Origin: an uncultured Lachnospiraceae bacterium
Lineage (GTDB): Bacteria > Bacillota > Clostridia > Lachnospirales > Lachnospiraceae
NCBI GenBank assembly: GCA_934338765.1
Contig: CAKRHL010000084.1
Location: 1 to 8,450 of the forward strand
Length of the DNA stretch: 8,450 bases
Direction: 5' to 3'
Of the stretch, positions 1 to 5,688 are shown piece after piece. A model generated the notes under the pieces. The model saw nothing but the letters and a program-made list of their open reading frames with translations, searched no databases and was not told where the DNA came from. The position numbers were made by a program, and so were the translations under genes. Every line of letters begins with the position of its first letter. Position 1 is the stretch's first letter.

Positions 1-165
1 TATGTTTTTGAGGGCAGAACACCATTACATCTGGTATCGGGAGTCTGCCTGTTTGAGGAGAAAGATACGATTGTTGTGCCGAAGGGCTGTAAGAAAGAGT
101 ATCAGGAAAAATGGAGCAGTAATGTCAGCAGGCTGCAACAGAAAATTTTGTGGGAAGAAAAATGA
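1..165 (+). CDS. C-terminal end of a BspA-like leucine-rich-repeat surface protein (5' partial)
   Basis: The reading frame is open from the first base and ends at TGA 163-165, leaving 54 residues. The segment DTIVVPKGCKKEYQEKW has the form that commonly closes a BspA-type (LRR_5) repeat: a hydrophobic strand, then VP, then a small residue, then a short helix ending in a Tyr/Trp pair. The complete LRR gene at 1006-2259 ends in a similar way (VTLHVPAKMVAQY). By inference this is the end of a secreted or surface LRR protein. The body of the protein, any signal peptide and any anchor lie upstream of the window. The next gene begins 27 nt later with no terminator between, so co-transcription is likely. 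The frame is short, so the family call rests on one motif and on its neighbour. Confidence 0.65.
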   Translation, partial: YVFEGRTPLHLVSGVCLFEEKDTIVVPKGCKKEYQEKWSSNVSRLQQKILWEEK

Positions 166-178
166 AATTTAGGATAAT

Positions 179-184
179 AGGAGG
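179..184 (+). promoter_or_regulatory. Ribosome binding site that sets the lipoprotein start
   Basis: AGGAGG lies 8 nt before ATG 193. It decides against the in-frame GTG at 184, which overlaps its last base. Confidence 0.8.
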
Positions 185-192
185 TGGAAAAT

Positions 193-933
193 ATGAGACC
201 AAAGTTAATGGGAACCATGGCGGTGCTATCGCTTGCTGTGTTATTGACTGCGTGCGGAAGTAACGGTCAGGATGCAGGATCGTCTCAAGAGAAACCGGTA
301 CAAACAACAGAGTCTGCAAATAAGACAGCAGAGCAGTCAGGAGATGAAATTGCAGACCTGCTTGGAAAGACATTGATTCCGGACGGGGAGAGAGATTATT
401 ATCAGAATTATTTCATAAAGAAATATGACAAGGTACGAAGGGATACTATTTCGGATTGGAAGGATTCTGACGGAAATTGGTGTTATCCGAAGGGATATGA
501 GATTCAGTGGAAGCCATCCGATGACGAATTGATGGCGTCACAGCAGTTTCCACAGGAATTGTTGGAGGACATGAATACCGGGGAGTTGTATCAGTTTATC
601 CGGAAAGCTCATGGTTTTTGGGCACAGTCTGCATTTGACAATTATGTTCAGATGTTAAGCTACTATTATTGCCGTTATAATTTTATCGCAGAGCTTATGA
701 GGAGAGAGGACTGTGCAGAGGTAATTCATACATATTATGAAAAGACTTCGGAGGACGATAAGAAGCAGTATTCCAAGATGGCTTCCCGTCAATTTTCCAA
801 TGGGAAAAAGCTGGAGAAGCAGGAGCGGTTTCAGTTATTGGAAGGATTGGAGTGGTTCTTTCAGTATAAGGAAGGAAAGTCTGTGCCGGATGAGCTGACG
901 TTTGGAATGCAGCTGATTTCGAAAGACAAGTGA
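193..933 (+). CDS. Secreted lipoprotein of unknown function
   Basis: The start is ATG 193, because AGGAGG at 179-184 lies 8 nt upstream; the in-frame GTG at 184 overlaps that SD. The protein is 246 aa. Residues 1-21 form a type II signal peptide with a hydrophobic core and lipobox LTAC, so Cys21 is the likely lipidated residue and the mature protein sits on the outer face of the membrane. A low-complexity Ser/Gln/Glu/Thr tether follows. The rest is charged and rich in Tyr, Trp and Phe. The stretch from about residue 118 to 185 (FPQELLEDMNTGELYQF to ELMRREDCAEVIHTYYEK) resembles a module I remember from other clostridial lipoproteins and secreted proteins, where a Met-Thr/Ser-x-Glu-Leu segment precedes an 'EL..RED' helix; I cannot give it a family name. 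It sits between two LRR surface protein genes, which suggests a shared envelope role. No catalytic motif was seen. Confidence 0.85.
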   Translation: MRPKLMGTMAVLSLAVLLTACGSNGQDAGSSQEKPVQTTESANKTAEQSGDEIADLLGKTLIPDGERDYYQNYFIKKYDKVRRDTISDWKDSDGNWCYPKGYEIQWKPSDDELMASQQFPQELLEDMNTGELYQFIRKAHGFWAQSAFDNYVQMLSYYYCRYNFIAELMRREDCAEVIHTYYEKTSEDDKKQYSKMASRQFSNGKKLEKQERFQLLEGLEWFFQYKEGKSVPDELTFGMQLISKDK

Positions 934-1005
934 TACAATCGAAAAGCGTGTGGGATAAAGACAAAAGGAGAATCTGAAATCCTGGAAATAAAAGGGGGAA
1001 TGCCT

Positions 1006-2259
1006 GTGAAGCATATTAATAAAATAATTTTTGGGGCAGCATTTCTGATCATTGGTGGTGCAGCTGTGATGGGAAATGGTCAGAAAAACCGGAATTTGTC
1101 AGCAGTTTCTGATATAAAAAGAGCTGATGCGGCAATCAAAACACCGGGACCGTTTTGGACAATGGCACCGGATGAGCAGCGGTATATTAATTACAGAAAA
1201 GATGGGCTTTGTTATACAAAGCTGACGGCTGTAGAAATTTGGGATCGACCGCAGAAGCAGGGATTTGAATACAACGATCCTTTATATGAACTGATTGCGT
1301 TTGAACAGGAGTTTGATGCAGCAGGAAATGCAAAGTATACAGACGTTGTTGTGCCGGAGGAGATCGAGGGCGTTCCTGTGATAAACAGCTATAGTTTTGC
1401 GGGGCATTATGAACTTAAGAGCCTCTGCATACGGGCAAAATACAGTTATCGCAACGACTGGCTTCGTTCCGGTTTACTTCGTGATTCGCCTGATTCCATA
1501 AAGGGATGTACCGGCTTGGAGCATTATGAAATGCCGCCGAGCGTAAGATGGCTTAGTAATGAGGATTTAGCAGATTGTAAAACCATTACTTCTTTGAATA
1601 TTCCTCAAAGTGTAACGGCTATTATGGAAGATGCTTTTAAGGGCTGCAAGAATCTAAAAACAATTACCTTTGACAAATTTTCCAATCTAAATAATGTAGA
1701 TGGGCTTCGCACCATGCCATGGTGGAAGGAGCATACGTTGGCAAACGGAATGACCATTTATCAAAAATGTCTGGTGGATGCCGGAAAAAAGGGCGGAACA
1801 ATTACTCTTAGGGGAGATAATGTAGAAAAGATATTTGACAGTGCGTTCAAAAACAGTAAAGCCAAAACAATTCATCTGGGAAATATAAAGACTATGAGCA
1901 ATGCAGCACTGGCATATAATAAAGCTCAGAAAATTGTTTTGGGAAAAGGCATTAATACGATCCCGGAGGGATGTTTTAATGGGGACAGGAATCTCAAAGA
2001 AATCCGTATCACTTCCAGAGAAAAGATTGTTTGGGGGAAGAGTATGGATATAAAGAGCAGTTATTATACAGTGGTCGGTCTGGAGACGGAAGCGTTACAG
2101 AAAAATCAGAAAATTGATATCTACATATACAGTAATAAGCTTCATAAAAAATCGCTTCATCGTACAAATTTTTCGGCAAAGAAGGTAACGCTGCATGTAC
2201 CGGCGAAGATGGTAGCCCAATATCGGGAATGTGTGAAGTGCAAGGTGGTAGCATTGTAA
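1006..2259 (+). CDS. Secreted BspA-like leucine-rich-repeat protein
   Basis: I prefer GTG 1006 as the start because the G-rich SD (AGGGGG, 993-998) is 7 nt upstream of it and only 1 nt before the in-frame ATG at 1000. This gives 417 aa and the N-terminus MKHINKIIFGAAFLIIGG, a short basic region followed by a hydrophobic segment that fits a signal peptide or signal anchor. BspA/LRR_5-type repeats are visible at about residues 114-140 (VVVPEEIEGVPVINSYSF), 164-225 (two or three units containing LNIPQSVTAIMEDAFKGC) and 310-335 (IVLGKGINTIPEGCFNG). The C-terminus VTLHVPAKMVAQY repeats the closing pattern of the partial protein at the window's left edge. BspA-like repeats in gut anaerobes are associated with surface binding and adhesion, but the ligand here is unknown. 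No LPXTG or other cell-wall anchor is visible. The gene lies 72 nt after the lipoprotein gene. Confidence 0.85.
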   Translation: MKHINKIIFGAAFLIIGGAAVMGNGQKNRNLSAVSDIKRADAAIKTPGPFWTMAPDEQRYINYRKDGLCYTKLTAVEIWDRPQKQGFEYNDPLYELIAFEQEFDAAGNAKYTDVVVPEEIEGVPVINSYSFAGHYELKSLCIRAKYSYRNDWLRSGLLRDSPDSIKGCTGLEHYEMPPSVRWLSNEDLADCKTITSLNIPQSVTAIMEDAFKGCKNLKTITFDKFSNLNNVDGLRTMPWWKEHTLANGMTIYQKCLVDAGKKGGTITLRGDNVEKIFDSAFKNSKAKTIHLGNIKTMSNAALAYNKAQKIVLGKGINTIPEGCFNGDRNLKEIRITSREKIVWGKSMDIKSSYYTVVGLETEALQKNQKIDIYIYSNKLHKKSLHRTNFSAKKVTLHVPAKMVAQYRECVKCKVVAL

Positions 2260-2324
2260 AAAAATTCTGTTTTTTGCAACATTTGAAGAATAACGGTGTC
2301 TATATAAGTAGGGGGGGAGAGGAG

Positions 2325-3620
2325 ATGAGGAGAGATTGTTTATTTATATGTAAGTGGAGAAATTTTGTTGCTTTGTTTATAGTGATCATGATGTGTGCTG
2401 TCAGTATACATGTGATGGCGAATAACAGTGTCAAAGCGGAAGAAACTGTGGATGAGCCTGTCAGAGAGGGAACAGTGAGTGAGCTTCAAAAGCTGGAAGA
2501 AAAGCTGACGGCAGAGAACGAAGCTTCCGAGAGAAGTGGGCTGCAGGAAGCGGTAAAGGAGCAGGCAGCCGGAAAGAAAAGCAGCGTTTCTTTACAGGAA
2601 GCATATAGGGTGAAATTATTGAAGAATTTTTGGCTGACAGAGTATCTGGAGGGCGGAGATCTGGCAGATCATGTGTCCGGCAAGGTTCAATGGAAGATGC
2701 CGTATCAACGGGATAATGGGGAAACCGGGATTATGACGTTTGCTCTTCAGGGAGACCGCTATGTCCGGATGGGGGAATCCTCCGGGGAGAAGCAGGAACA
2801 GATACCGGCACCAAAGAAAGAGGTTGCCCGGATCATTGCAAAGGCTGGGATTACATCGGAGGATATTGTGAAAGCAGAGTATTATTATTCTCAAATGTAC
2901 AGTCTGGTTCTTATTGATATAAAAACAAAAGACGGGGAGTTTGTTATTCCATATGCGGAATTTTCGGAAAAAATGAAGTCAATAGATCAGAGGCAGCAGA
3001 TCACTAATGGGGAGGTTTATAAAATTTCTGATTTTATGAAAGAAATGAATCAGATTTTTGATGAGAAATATTTACAGGATCACCCAGAGGAAGTAATTGG
3101 GATGAATTATCGGAGGGATACGATGGCAAAAAAGAAATGGGTTATAGCAGGGATTTTTGGAATAATTGTTTTGTTTTTTGTGACAAATACCCTGACCACA
3201 AGGGGGTATTGTTACACTGTCAGCTATCCGGGAGGCGAAATGATTTTCATGAAGAATGGTAAGTGCTATGTTGGTCTTCCCGGTTCGGAGAATCGTTCAA
3301 AGCTTACCGGCAGAAGTTATGACGGACGTCCCACAAACCTTTCAGATACGGATGAGGTGGAGGATACATATTCTGCATTTCTGGGTACCTTTGTCTCTGT
3401 GGACAAGGGGCGCTGGATCGGTGTGCATTGCATCAACTGTTATTTCCTGATACAATGCAGTGGATATGACAAGCCGGAGAAAAAGAACCTGGATCACTAT
3501 CAATATATCTTTGGAAAGCCATGTTTTGTATTTAAAAATAATGGAAAGAAGGATGATTATCCGCAGGAATTTCTTGAAAAATCAAAGGAAAGTAATTTAG
3601 GTTTGCCGGCTCAGAAATAG
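2325..3620 (+). CDS. Secreted/membrane protein of unknown function with two hydrophobic segments
   Basis: The frame is open from 2229, overlapping the LRR gene, but ATG 2325 is the supported start: it follows a strong G-rich SD (a run of G at 2311-2317, then AGAGGAG). The protein is 431 aa. Residues 1-30 form a basic start plus hydrophobic core ending near VMA/NN, a likely signal peptide. Residues about 45-95 are Glu/Lys/Ala-rich and probably helical or coiled coil. Residues about 95-265 form a globular domain with no motif I recognise. A second hydrophobic segment (WVIAGIFGIIVLFFV) lies near residues 272-286, followed by a Gly/Tyr/Cys-containing C-terminal domain (CYTVSYPGGEMIFMKNGKCY; C-x-x-C at ...HCINC). 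MAKKK directly before the second segment would normally face the cytoplasm, which conflicts with a secreted N-terminal domain, and ATG 3123 at that point has its own SD-like GGAGGG. The gene may therefore be a fusion, or may also yield a 165-aa product. Confidence 0.75.
   Translation: MRRDCLFICKWRNFVALFIVIMMCAVSIHVMANNSVKAEETVDEPVREGTVSELQKLEEKLTAENEASERSGLQEAVKEQAAGKKSSVSLQEAYRVKLLKNFWLTEYLEGGDLADHVSGKVQWKMPYQRDNGETGIMTFALQGDRYVRMGESSGEKQEQIPAPKKEVARIIAKAGITSEDIVKAEYYYSQMYSLVLIDIKTKDGEFVIPYAEFSEKMKSIDQRQQITNGEVYKISDFMKEMNQIFDEKYLQDHPEEVIGMNYRRDTMAKKKWVIAGIFGIIVLFFVTNTLTTRGYCYTVSYPGGEMIFMKNGKCYVGLPGSENRSKLTGRSYDGRPTNLSDTDEVEDTYSAFLGTFVSVDKGRWIGVHCINCYFLIQCSGYDKPEKKNLDHYQYIFGKPCFVFKNNGKKDDYPQEFLEKSKESNLGLPAQK
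3112..3125 (+). promoter_or_regulatory. Possible internal ribosome binding site and start codon
   Basis: GGAGGG at 3112-3117 is followed 5 nt later by ATG 3123, in frame with the surrounding gene and immediately before a Lys-Lys-Lys plus transmembrane segment. It could start a separate 165-aa membrane protein. The spacing is on the short side, so this is only a candidate. Confidence 0.3.
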
Positions 3621-3651
3621 TGTATGGAAAAGAAAAATATTTTTATCAGTT

Positions 3652-3684
3652 TAGGCTCTGTGGTTTCAGTGACCGCAGGGCTTA
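3652..3684 (+). other. Hairpin directly upstream of the DNA glycosylase ribosome binding site
   Basis: The arms 3655-3663 (GCTCTGTGG) and 3673-3681 (CCGCAGGGC) pair over 9 bp including two G·U pairs, with a 9-nt loop. A few weaker outer pairs (TTAG with TTAG, one of them wobble) may extend the stem. No U-run follows, so it is not an intrinsic terminator on the + strand. It ends where the glycosylase SD region (AGGAAAGG, 3684-3691) begins and could affect translation or message stability. Confidence 0.4.
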
Positions 3685-3699
3685 GGAAAGGTTCATATT

Positions 3700-4176
3700 A
3701 TGATACAGCATCCCATAGCGCCGGTTTACAACGAGAATTCCAATATTTTAATTCTGGGAAGCTTTCCCTCTGTGAAATCCAGAGAGCAGGGCTTTTTCTA
3801 TGGGCATCCGCAAAATCGTTTTTGGCGTGTACTCGCTGCGGTGTATGGCAATGAGGTGCCACAGACTGTCGAGGAAAAGAAAGCGTTTTTATTACGGAAT
3901 GGTGTGGCGGTCTGGGATGTGATCGCATCCTGTGAGATTCAGGGATCAGCAGACAGTAGTATTAAGGATGCAGTGCCTACGAATCTGAGTGGGATTCTGG
4001 CGCAGGCACCGGTCCACCGGATCTATGTCAATGGCAAAAAGGCGGAACAGCTGTATCGTAAATATCAGGCAAAACAAACTGGGATCGAGGCGGTCTGCCT
4101 GCCGTCTACCAGTCCCGCCAATGCCGCTTGGGGAATGGAACGGCTTGTGGAGGCGTGGCGAGTGATACGGGAGTGA
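3700..4176 (+). CDS. Hypoxanthine-DNA (deoxyinosine) glycosylase, UDG-superfamily family 6
   Basis: The 158-aa protein matches the DNA-deoxyinosine glycosylase family (TIGR04274-like), a monofunctional base-excision repair enzyme that removes hypoxanthine, formed by adenine deamination, from DNA. Motif 1 is GSFPSVKSREQGFFYGHPQN, residues 20-39, followed by RFW. Asn39 is the likely catalytic residue, since I recall that the equivalent Asn matters in the characterised Methanosarcina enzyme. Motif 2 is LPSTSPANA at residues 134-142, which in this superfamily inserts into the DNA near the flipped base. The length is normal for the family. The start is supported by AGGAAAGG at 3684-3691, 8 nt before ATG 3700. 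The gene lies 79 nt after the membrane protein gene, with a hairpin between them. It converges with the Rpn locus, with only 4 nt between the two stop codons. A link with the radical SAM/DUF4130 repair pair further right is an inference from proximity and theme. Confidence 0.9.
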   Translation: MIQHPIAPVYNENSNILILGSFPSVKSREQGFFYGHPQNRFWRVLAAVYGNEVPQTVEEKKAFLLRNGVAVWDVIASCEIQGSADSSIKDAVPTNLSGILAQAPVHRIYVNGKKAEQLYRKYQAKQTGIEAVCLPSTSPANAAWGMERLVEAWRVIRE

Positions 4177-4180
4177 CTTA

Positions 4181-4411
4181 TCATTTTTTATCTTCGATTT
4201 TTTTCACAATTCTTTGTACATGTTCCTCAGACAATTTCAGCTTCTGTGCAATCTCCGCAATCGAAAAATGAAGGTCAACATAGAGGATTTCGATCTTTCC
4301 TTCAGTTTTTCCTTCGATTTTACCCTGCTCGATTCCACGCTCAATTCCACGCTGGATTCCGGTTTCCAGCCCCTCATTATATTTTTCACGATATTCCTGC
4401 TGCAGTGTCAT
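4181..4411 (-). CDS. Free-standing RpnS-like C-terminal tail protein (76 aa)
   Basis: The frame extends upstream to 4474 only through a TTG, while ATG at 4411 (complement) is preceded by an extremely strong SD (GGAGGGAGGGGAG, complement of 4418-4430) ending 6 nt before it. The 76-aa product starts MTLQQEYREKYNEGLE, identical to residues 205-220 of the adjacent Rpn nuclease. Six tetrapeptide units of type G-x-x-(E/R/Q) follow (residues 18-41), then an HTH-like end (FSIAEIAQKLKLSEEHVQRIV) that is about 63% identical by my count to the Rpn C-terminus. There is no nuclease domain. In characterised Rpn systems a separately translated C-terminal protein (RpnS) inhibits the full-length toxic nuclease; by analogy this could be a duplicated, stand-alone inhibitor. 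It could equally be the remnant of a deleted second rpn gene. It lies 72 nt downstream of the Rpn stop, on the same strand. Confidence 0.6.
   Translation of the reverse strand: MTLQQEYREKYNEGLETGIQRGIERGIEQGKIEGKTEGKIEILYVDLHFSIAEIAQKLKLSEEHVQRIVKKIEDKK
4289..4360 (-). repeat. Six 12-bp units encoding tetrapeptide repeats in the stand-alone tail
   Basis: The units read GIQR, GIER, GIEQ, GKIE, GKTE, GKIE (residues 18-41 of the 76-aa protein); the preceding GLET may be a seventh, degenerate unit. A helical four-residue repeat at this place matches the variable-number repeat reported in the dimerising helix of RpnS proteins. Confidence 0.8.
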
Positions 4412-4415
4412 ATAA
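4364..4415. repeat. 52-bp exact direct repeat, copy 1
   Basis: Identical base for base to 4643-4694. It encodes MTLQQEYREKYNEGLE plus a few bases before the start codon. Identity stops at the T/C mismatch at 4363 on one side and after the shared bases upstream of the ATG on the other. The flanking coding DNA is clearly diverged. Confidence 0.95.
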
Positions 4416-4417
4416 AA

Positions 4418-4430
4418 CTCCCCTCCCTCC
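4418..4430 (-). promoter_or_regulatory. Ribosome binding site of the stand-alone tail gene
   Basis: On the minus strand it reads GGAGGGAGGGGAG and ends 6 nt before the ATG at 4411. It fixes the start downstream of the possible TTG at 4474 and argues that this copy is translated on its own. Confidence 0.7.
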
Positions 4431-4483
4431 TTATCTTTCAAATTTCGAGCAGCATGCAAACAAATGCTGTACAAAAATATTTT

Positions 4484-4690
4484 TTAGCCTTTACTTTCGA
4501 TTTCTTTCACAATCCCTTGCACATATTCCTCAGACAATTCCAGCTTTCGCGCAATCTCAGGGATTGTTAATTGGAAATCTAAATAGAGAAGTTCTATTTT
4601 TCCTTCCATCTTTCCCTCAAGCTTCCCTTCGATTTTTCCGGCTTCCAGCCCCTCATTATATTTTTCACGATATTCCTGCTGCAGTGTCAT
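4484..4690 (-). CDS. Candidate internal RpnS product (gene within the rpn gene, 68 aa)
   Basis: Met205 of the nuclease is an ATG (complement of 4688-4690) with GGAGG (complement of 4700-4704) exactly 9 nt upstream. This is the same SD core and spacing as the full-length start. The in-frame product is 68 aa: a short helix, four tetrapeptide repeats (GKIE, GKLE, GKME, GKIE) and the HTH-like C-terminus. Intragenic small proteins from the 3' end of rpn genes are known in enterobacteria to bind and block the nuclease; that this site acts the same way here is inference. The neighbouring stand-alone copy starts at exactly the equivalent Met, which supports this position as a real start. Confidence 0.6.
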   Translation of the reverse strand: MTLQQEYREKYNEGLEAGKIEGKLEGKMEGKIELLYLDFQLTIPEIARKLELSEEYVQGIVKEIESKG

Positions 4691-5302
4691 ATAATCAAGC
4701 CTCCATTTCTCATTTCGGCGAACAGACTGCACCGCATCATCTAGTTCTCTCGTAAACTCATCACTTGCAGCCTGGCCATCAATATATTCTAACAACCGTT
4801 TCATTTCCGGACTCACATCGTCCATCGTTCCTTTCGTATTTAGAATAATTTTAATGGTCTCATCTCCAAATGTCAACGACGGATCCTGATTACACAGGTA
4901 CTCGAAACTGTACAGATGACGCCCCTGACCATAGGGGTCAAAGGTGCAGATAAAAATGACATAGCTCTTTTTTAATTCGTTATAATCGCCTCCCTTTTCT
5001 AAGATATTCAGATCAATCATTCCCTGATAATATCGCATTCGTTTCGCCAGATTGCGTTTGATATGTACCTGCATCTCCATATCAAATACGGTATTATTCT
5101 CATCCTCCACATAAACATCCAGTCGCACTCCTTTGGCTCCTGCGGACAGGTCGATGGTCTTCTGGCTCTCCGGATACTCCAACCTGCGGATCTTGATCCC
5201 GAGGATTGTTTCCAAAAATGGTTTACAGTATTTCGGGTCACGCATGATCACTCCGAACATAAAATCATCCTGCAGTTCTAATTCTTCATATGCTTTTGTC
5301 AT
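4484..5302 (-). CDS. Rpn family recombination-promoting nuclease (PD-(D/E)XK), full-length RpnL-type
   Basis: The 272-aa protein starts at ATG 5302 (complement), 9 nt after GGAGG at 5312-5316. The N-terminal part has the family signature LQDDFMFG (residues 10-17). A PD-(D/E)XK core follows: Asp62 in VRLDVYV, and Glu76 and Gln78 in FDMEMQ, are the likely metal-binding catalytic residues. Residues about 79-200 complete the nuclease domain. Residues 205-220 (MTLQQEYREKYNEGLE) lead into four GKxE tetrapeptide repeats (221-236 by count) and an HTH-like end (TIPEIARKLELSEEYVQGIV). Length and order fit TIGR01784-type Rpn/'PD-(D/E)XK transposase' proteins. Known Rpn proteins are toxic DNA endonucleases linked to recombination and phage defence and are held in check by a small protein translated from their own 3' end; an internal SD and ATG are present here too. 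The catalytic residues are intact, so the gene looks functional. Confidence 0.9.
   Translation of the reverse strand: MTKAYEELELQDDFMFGVIMRDPKYCKPFLETILGIKIRRLEYPESQKTIDLSAGAKGVRLDVYVEDENNTVFDMEMQVHIKRNLAKRMRYYQGMIDLNILEKGGDYNELKKSYVIFICTFDPYGQGRHLYSFEYLCNQDPSLTFGDETIKIILNTKGTMDDVSPEMKRLLEYIDGQAASDEFTRELDDAVQSVRRNEKWRLDYMTLQQEYREKYNEGLEAGKIEGKLEGKMEGKIELLYLDFQLTIPEIARKLELSEEYVQGIVKEIESKG
4592..4639 (-). repeat. Four 12-bp units encoding GKxE repeats in the Rpn C-terminus
   Basis: The units read GKIE, GKLE, GKME, GKIE with partly matching 12-bp DNA units (each starts GGAAAA, GGGAAG or GGAAAG). There are four units here against six in the stand-alone copy. Confidence 0.85.
4643..4694. repeat. 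52-bp exact direct repeat, copy 2
   Basis: Identical to 4364-4415, with an offset of 279 bp, a multiple of three. It covers the internal start codon and the first 16 codons of the C-terminal module of the nuclease gene. Confidence 0.95.
4700..4704 (-). promoter_or_regulatory. Internal Shine-Dalgarno site inside the rpn gene
   Basis: It reads GGAGG on the minus strand, 9 nt before the internal ATG at 4690, within the codons just before Met205. It is as strong as the SD of the full-length start. Confidence 0.6.
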
Positions 5303-5615
5303 AATGTAATACCTCCACTTTGCGATATGCTTTTTCAGAAACGATTTGAGATTTGGAATTTTACCTTTTAAGATTTATCTCAGAATTTATTATTTGCGAA
5401 TCTGATGTTTCCAGTTGTACATATCATCATAGTACGCATTACATACGGCTGTCTATTGACATTGTCGATAAATCTGTCACAGGCATTTTATAAGGGATTA
5501 CATAATTATAAAGAAAAAATTAATATTATATGGTGCGGTTTTTATAGATTGCGGAGTGATTTTTGGCGATTGTTGACAAAGAAAAGTAAAACCCGTACTT
5601 TACAGCTTTTTCCTC

Positions 5616-5644
5616 TTGACACAAATCTGGGACGAGTGTATTAT
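5616..5644 (+). promoter_or_regulatory. Sigma-A promoter of the radical SAM operon
   Basis: A perfect -35 TTGACA (5616-5621) and a -10 TATTAT (5639-5644) are separated by 17 nt. The expected transcription start is near 5650-5652, inside the LexA box. Confidence 0.8.
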
Positions 5645-5647
5645 AAT

Positions 5648-5661
5648 AGAACAAATGTTCG
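5648..5661 (+). promoter_or_regulatory. LexA (SOS) operator
   Basis: AGAACAAATGTTCG matches the Firmicute LexA/DinR box (CGAAC-RNRY-GTTCG) at all core positions: GAAC, A-A-A-T, GTTC, plus the final G. Only the first flanking base differs. It begins 3 nt after the -10 and covers the predicted transcription start, the usual position for repression. It predicts induction of the downstream repair genes on DNA damage. Confidence 0.8.
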
Positions 5662-5674
5662 ACATGAGCTTGAG

Positions 5675-5679
5675 AGGAG
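5675..5679 (+). promoter_or_regulatory. Ribosome binding site that sets the radical SAM protein start
   Basis: AGGAG ends directly before ATG 5680 but is 9 nt before ATG 5689, so 5689 is the likely start. Confidence 0.7.
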
Positions 5680-5688
5680 ATGATAGAA

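Larger units (their letters stand above)
5303..5688. other. AT-rich divergent intergenic region between rpn and the radical SAM gene
   Basis: It holds the Rpn SD (GGAGG on the minus strand, 5312-5316) at one end, and the sigma-A promoter, LexA box and SD of the radical SAM gene at the other. Between about 5320 and 5610 I see no coding frame with a credible start, no RNA gene and no convincing minus-strand promoter. TTGACA at 5456 has no -10 at proper distance. TGACA and TGTCA arms at 5457-5461 and 5475-5479 form a loose dyad of unknown meaning. Confidence 0.7.

Noticed and set aside
3624..3854. A 76-aa + strand frame starting just after the membrane protein gene
   Set aside because: It overlaps the glycosylase gene in another frame, has no SD, and its sequence shows no domain; the glycosylase frame is clearly the coding one.
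4450..4469. Six-bp stem between the Rpn and tail genes as a terminator
   Set aside because: It is short, with an 8-nt loop, and no U-run follows on the minus strand; read-through to the tail gene is more likely.
4214..4755. Long + strand frames opposite the Rpn locus
   Set aside because: They are Phe/Ser/Leu-rich shadows of the minus-strand repeat coding region; no SD and no family similarity.
4484..5302. Treating the Rpn gene as an insertion sequence transposase
   Set aside because: No terminal inverted repeats or target duplications were seen; the family name 'transposase' is historical, and the protein is a PD-(D/E)XK nuclease.
5456..5494. TTGACA with a downstream TATAAG as a second + strand promoter
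   Set aside because: The spacing is about 27 nt, far from 17.
5405..5683. A 92-aa + strand frame in the intergenic region
   Set aside because: It runs through the promoter and LexA box of the radical SAM gene, and its start has no SD.
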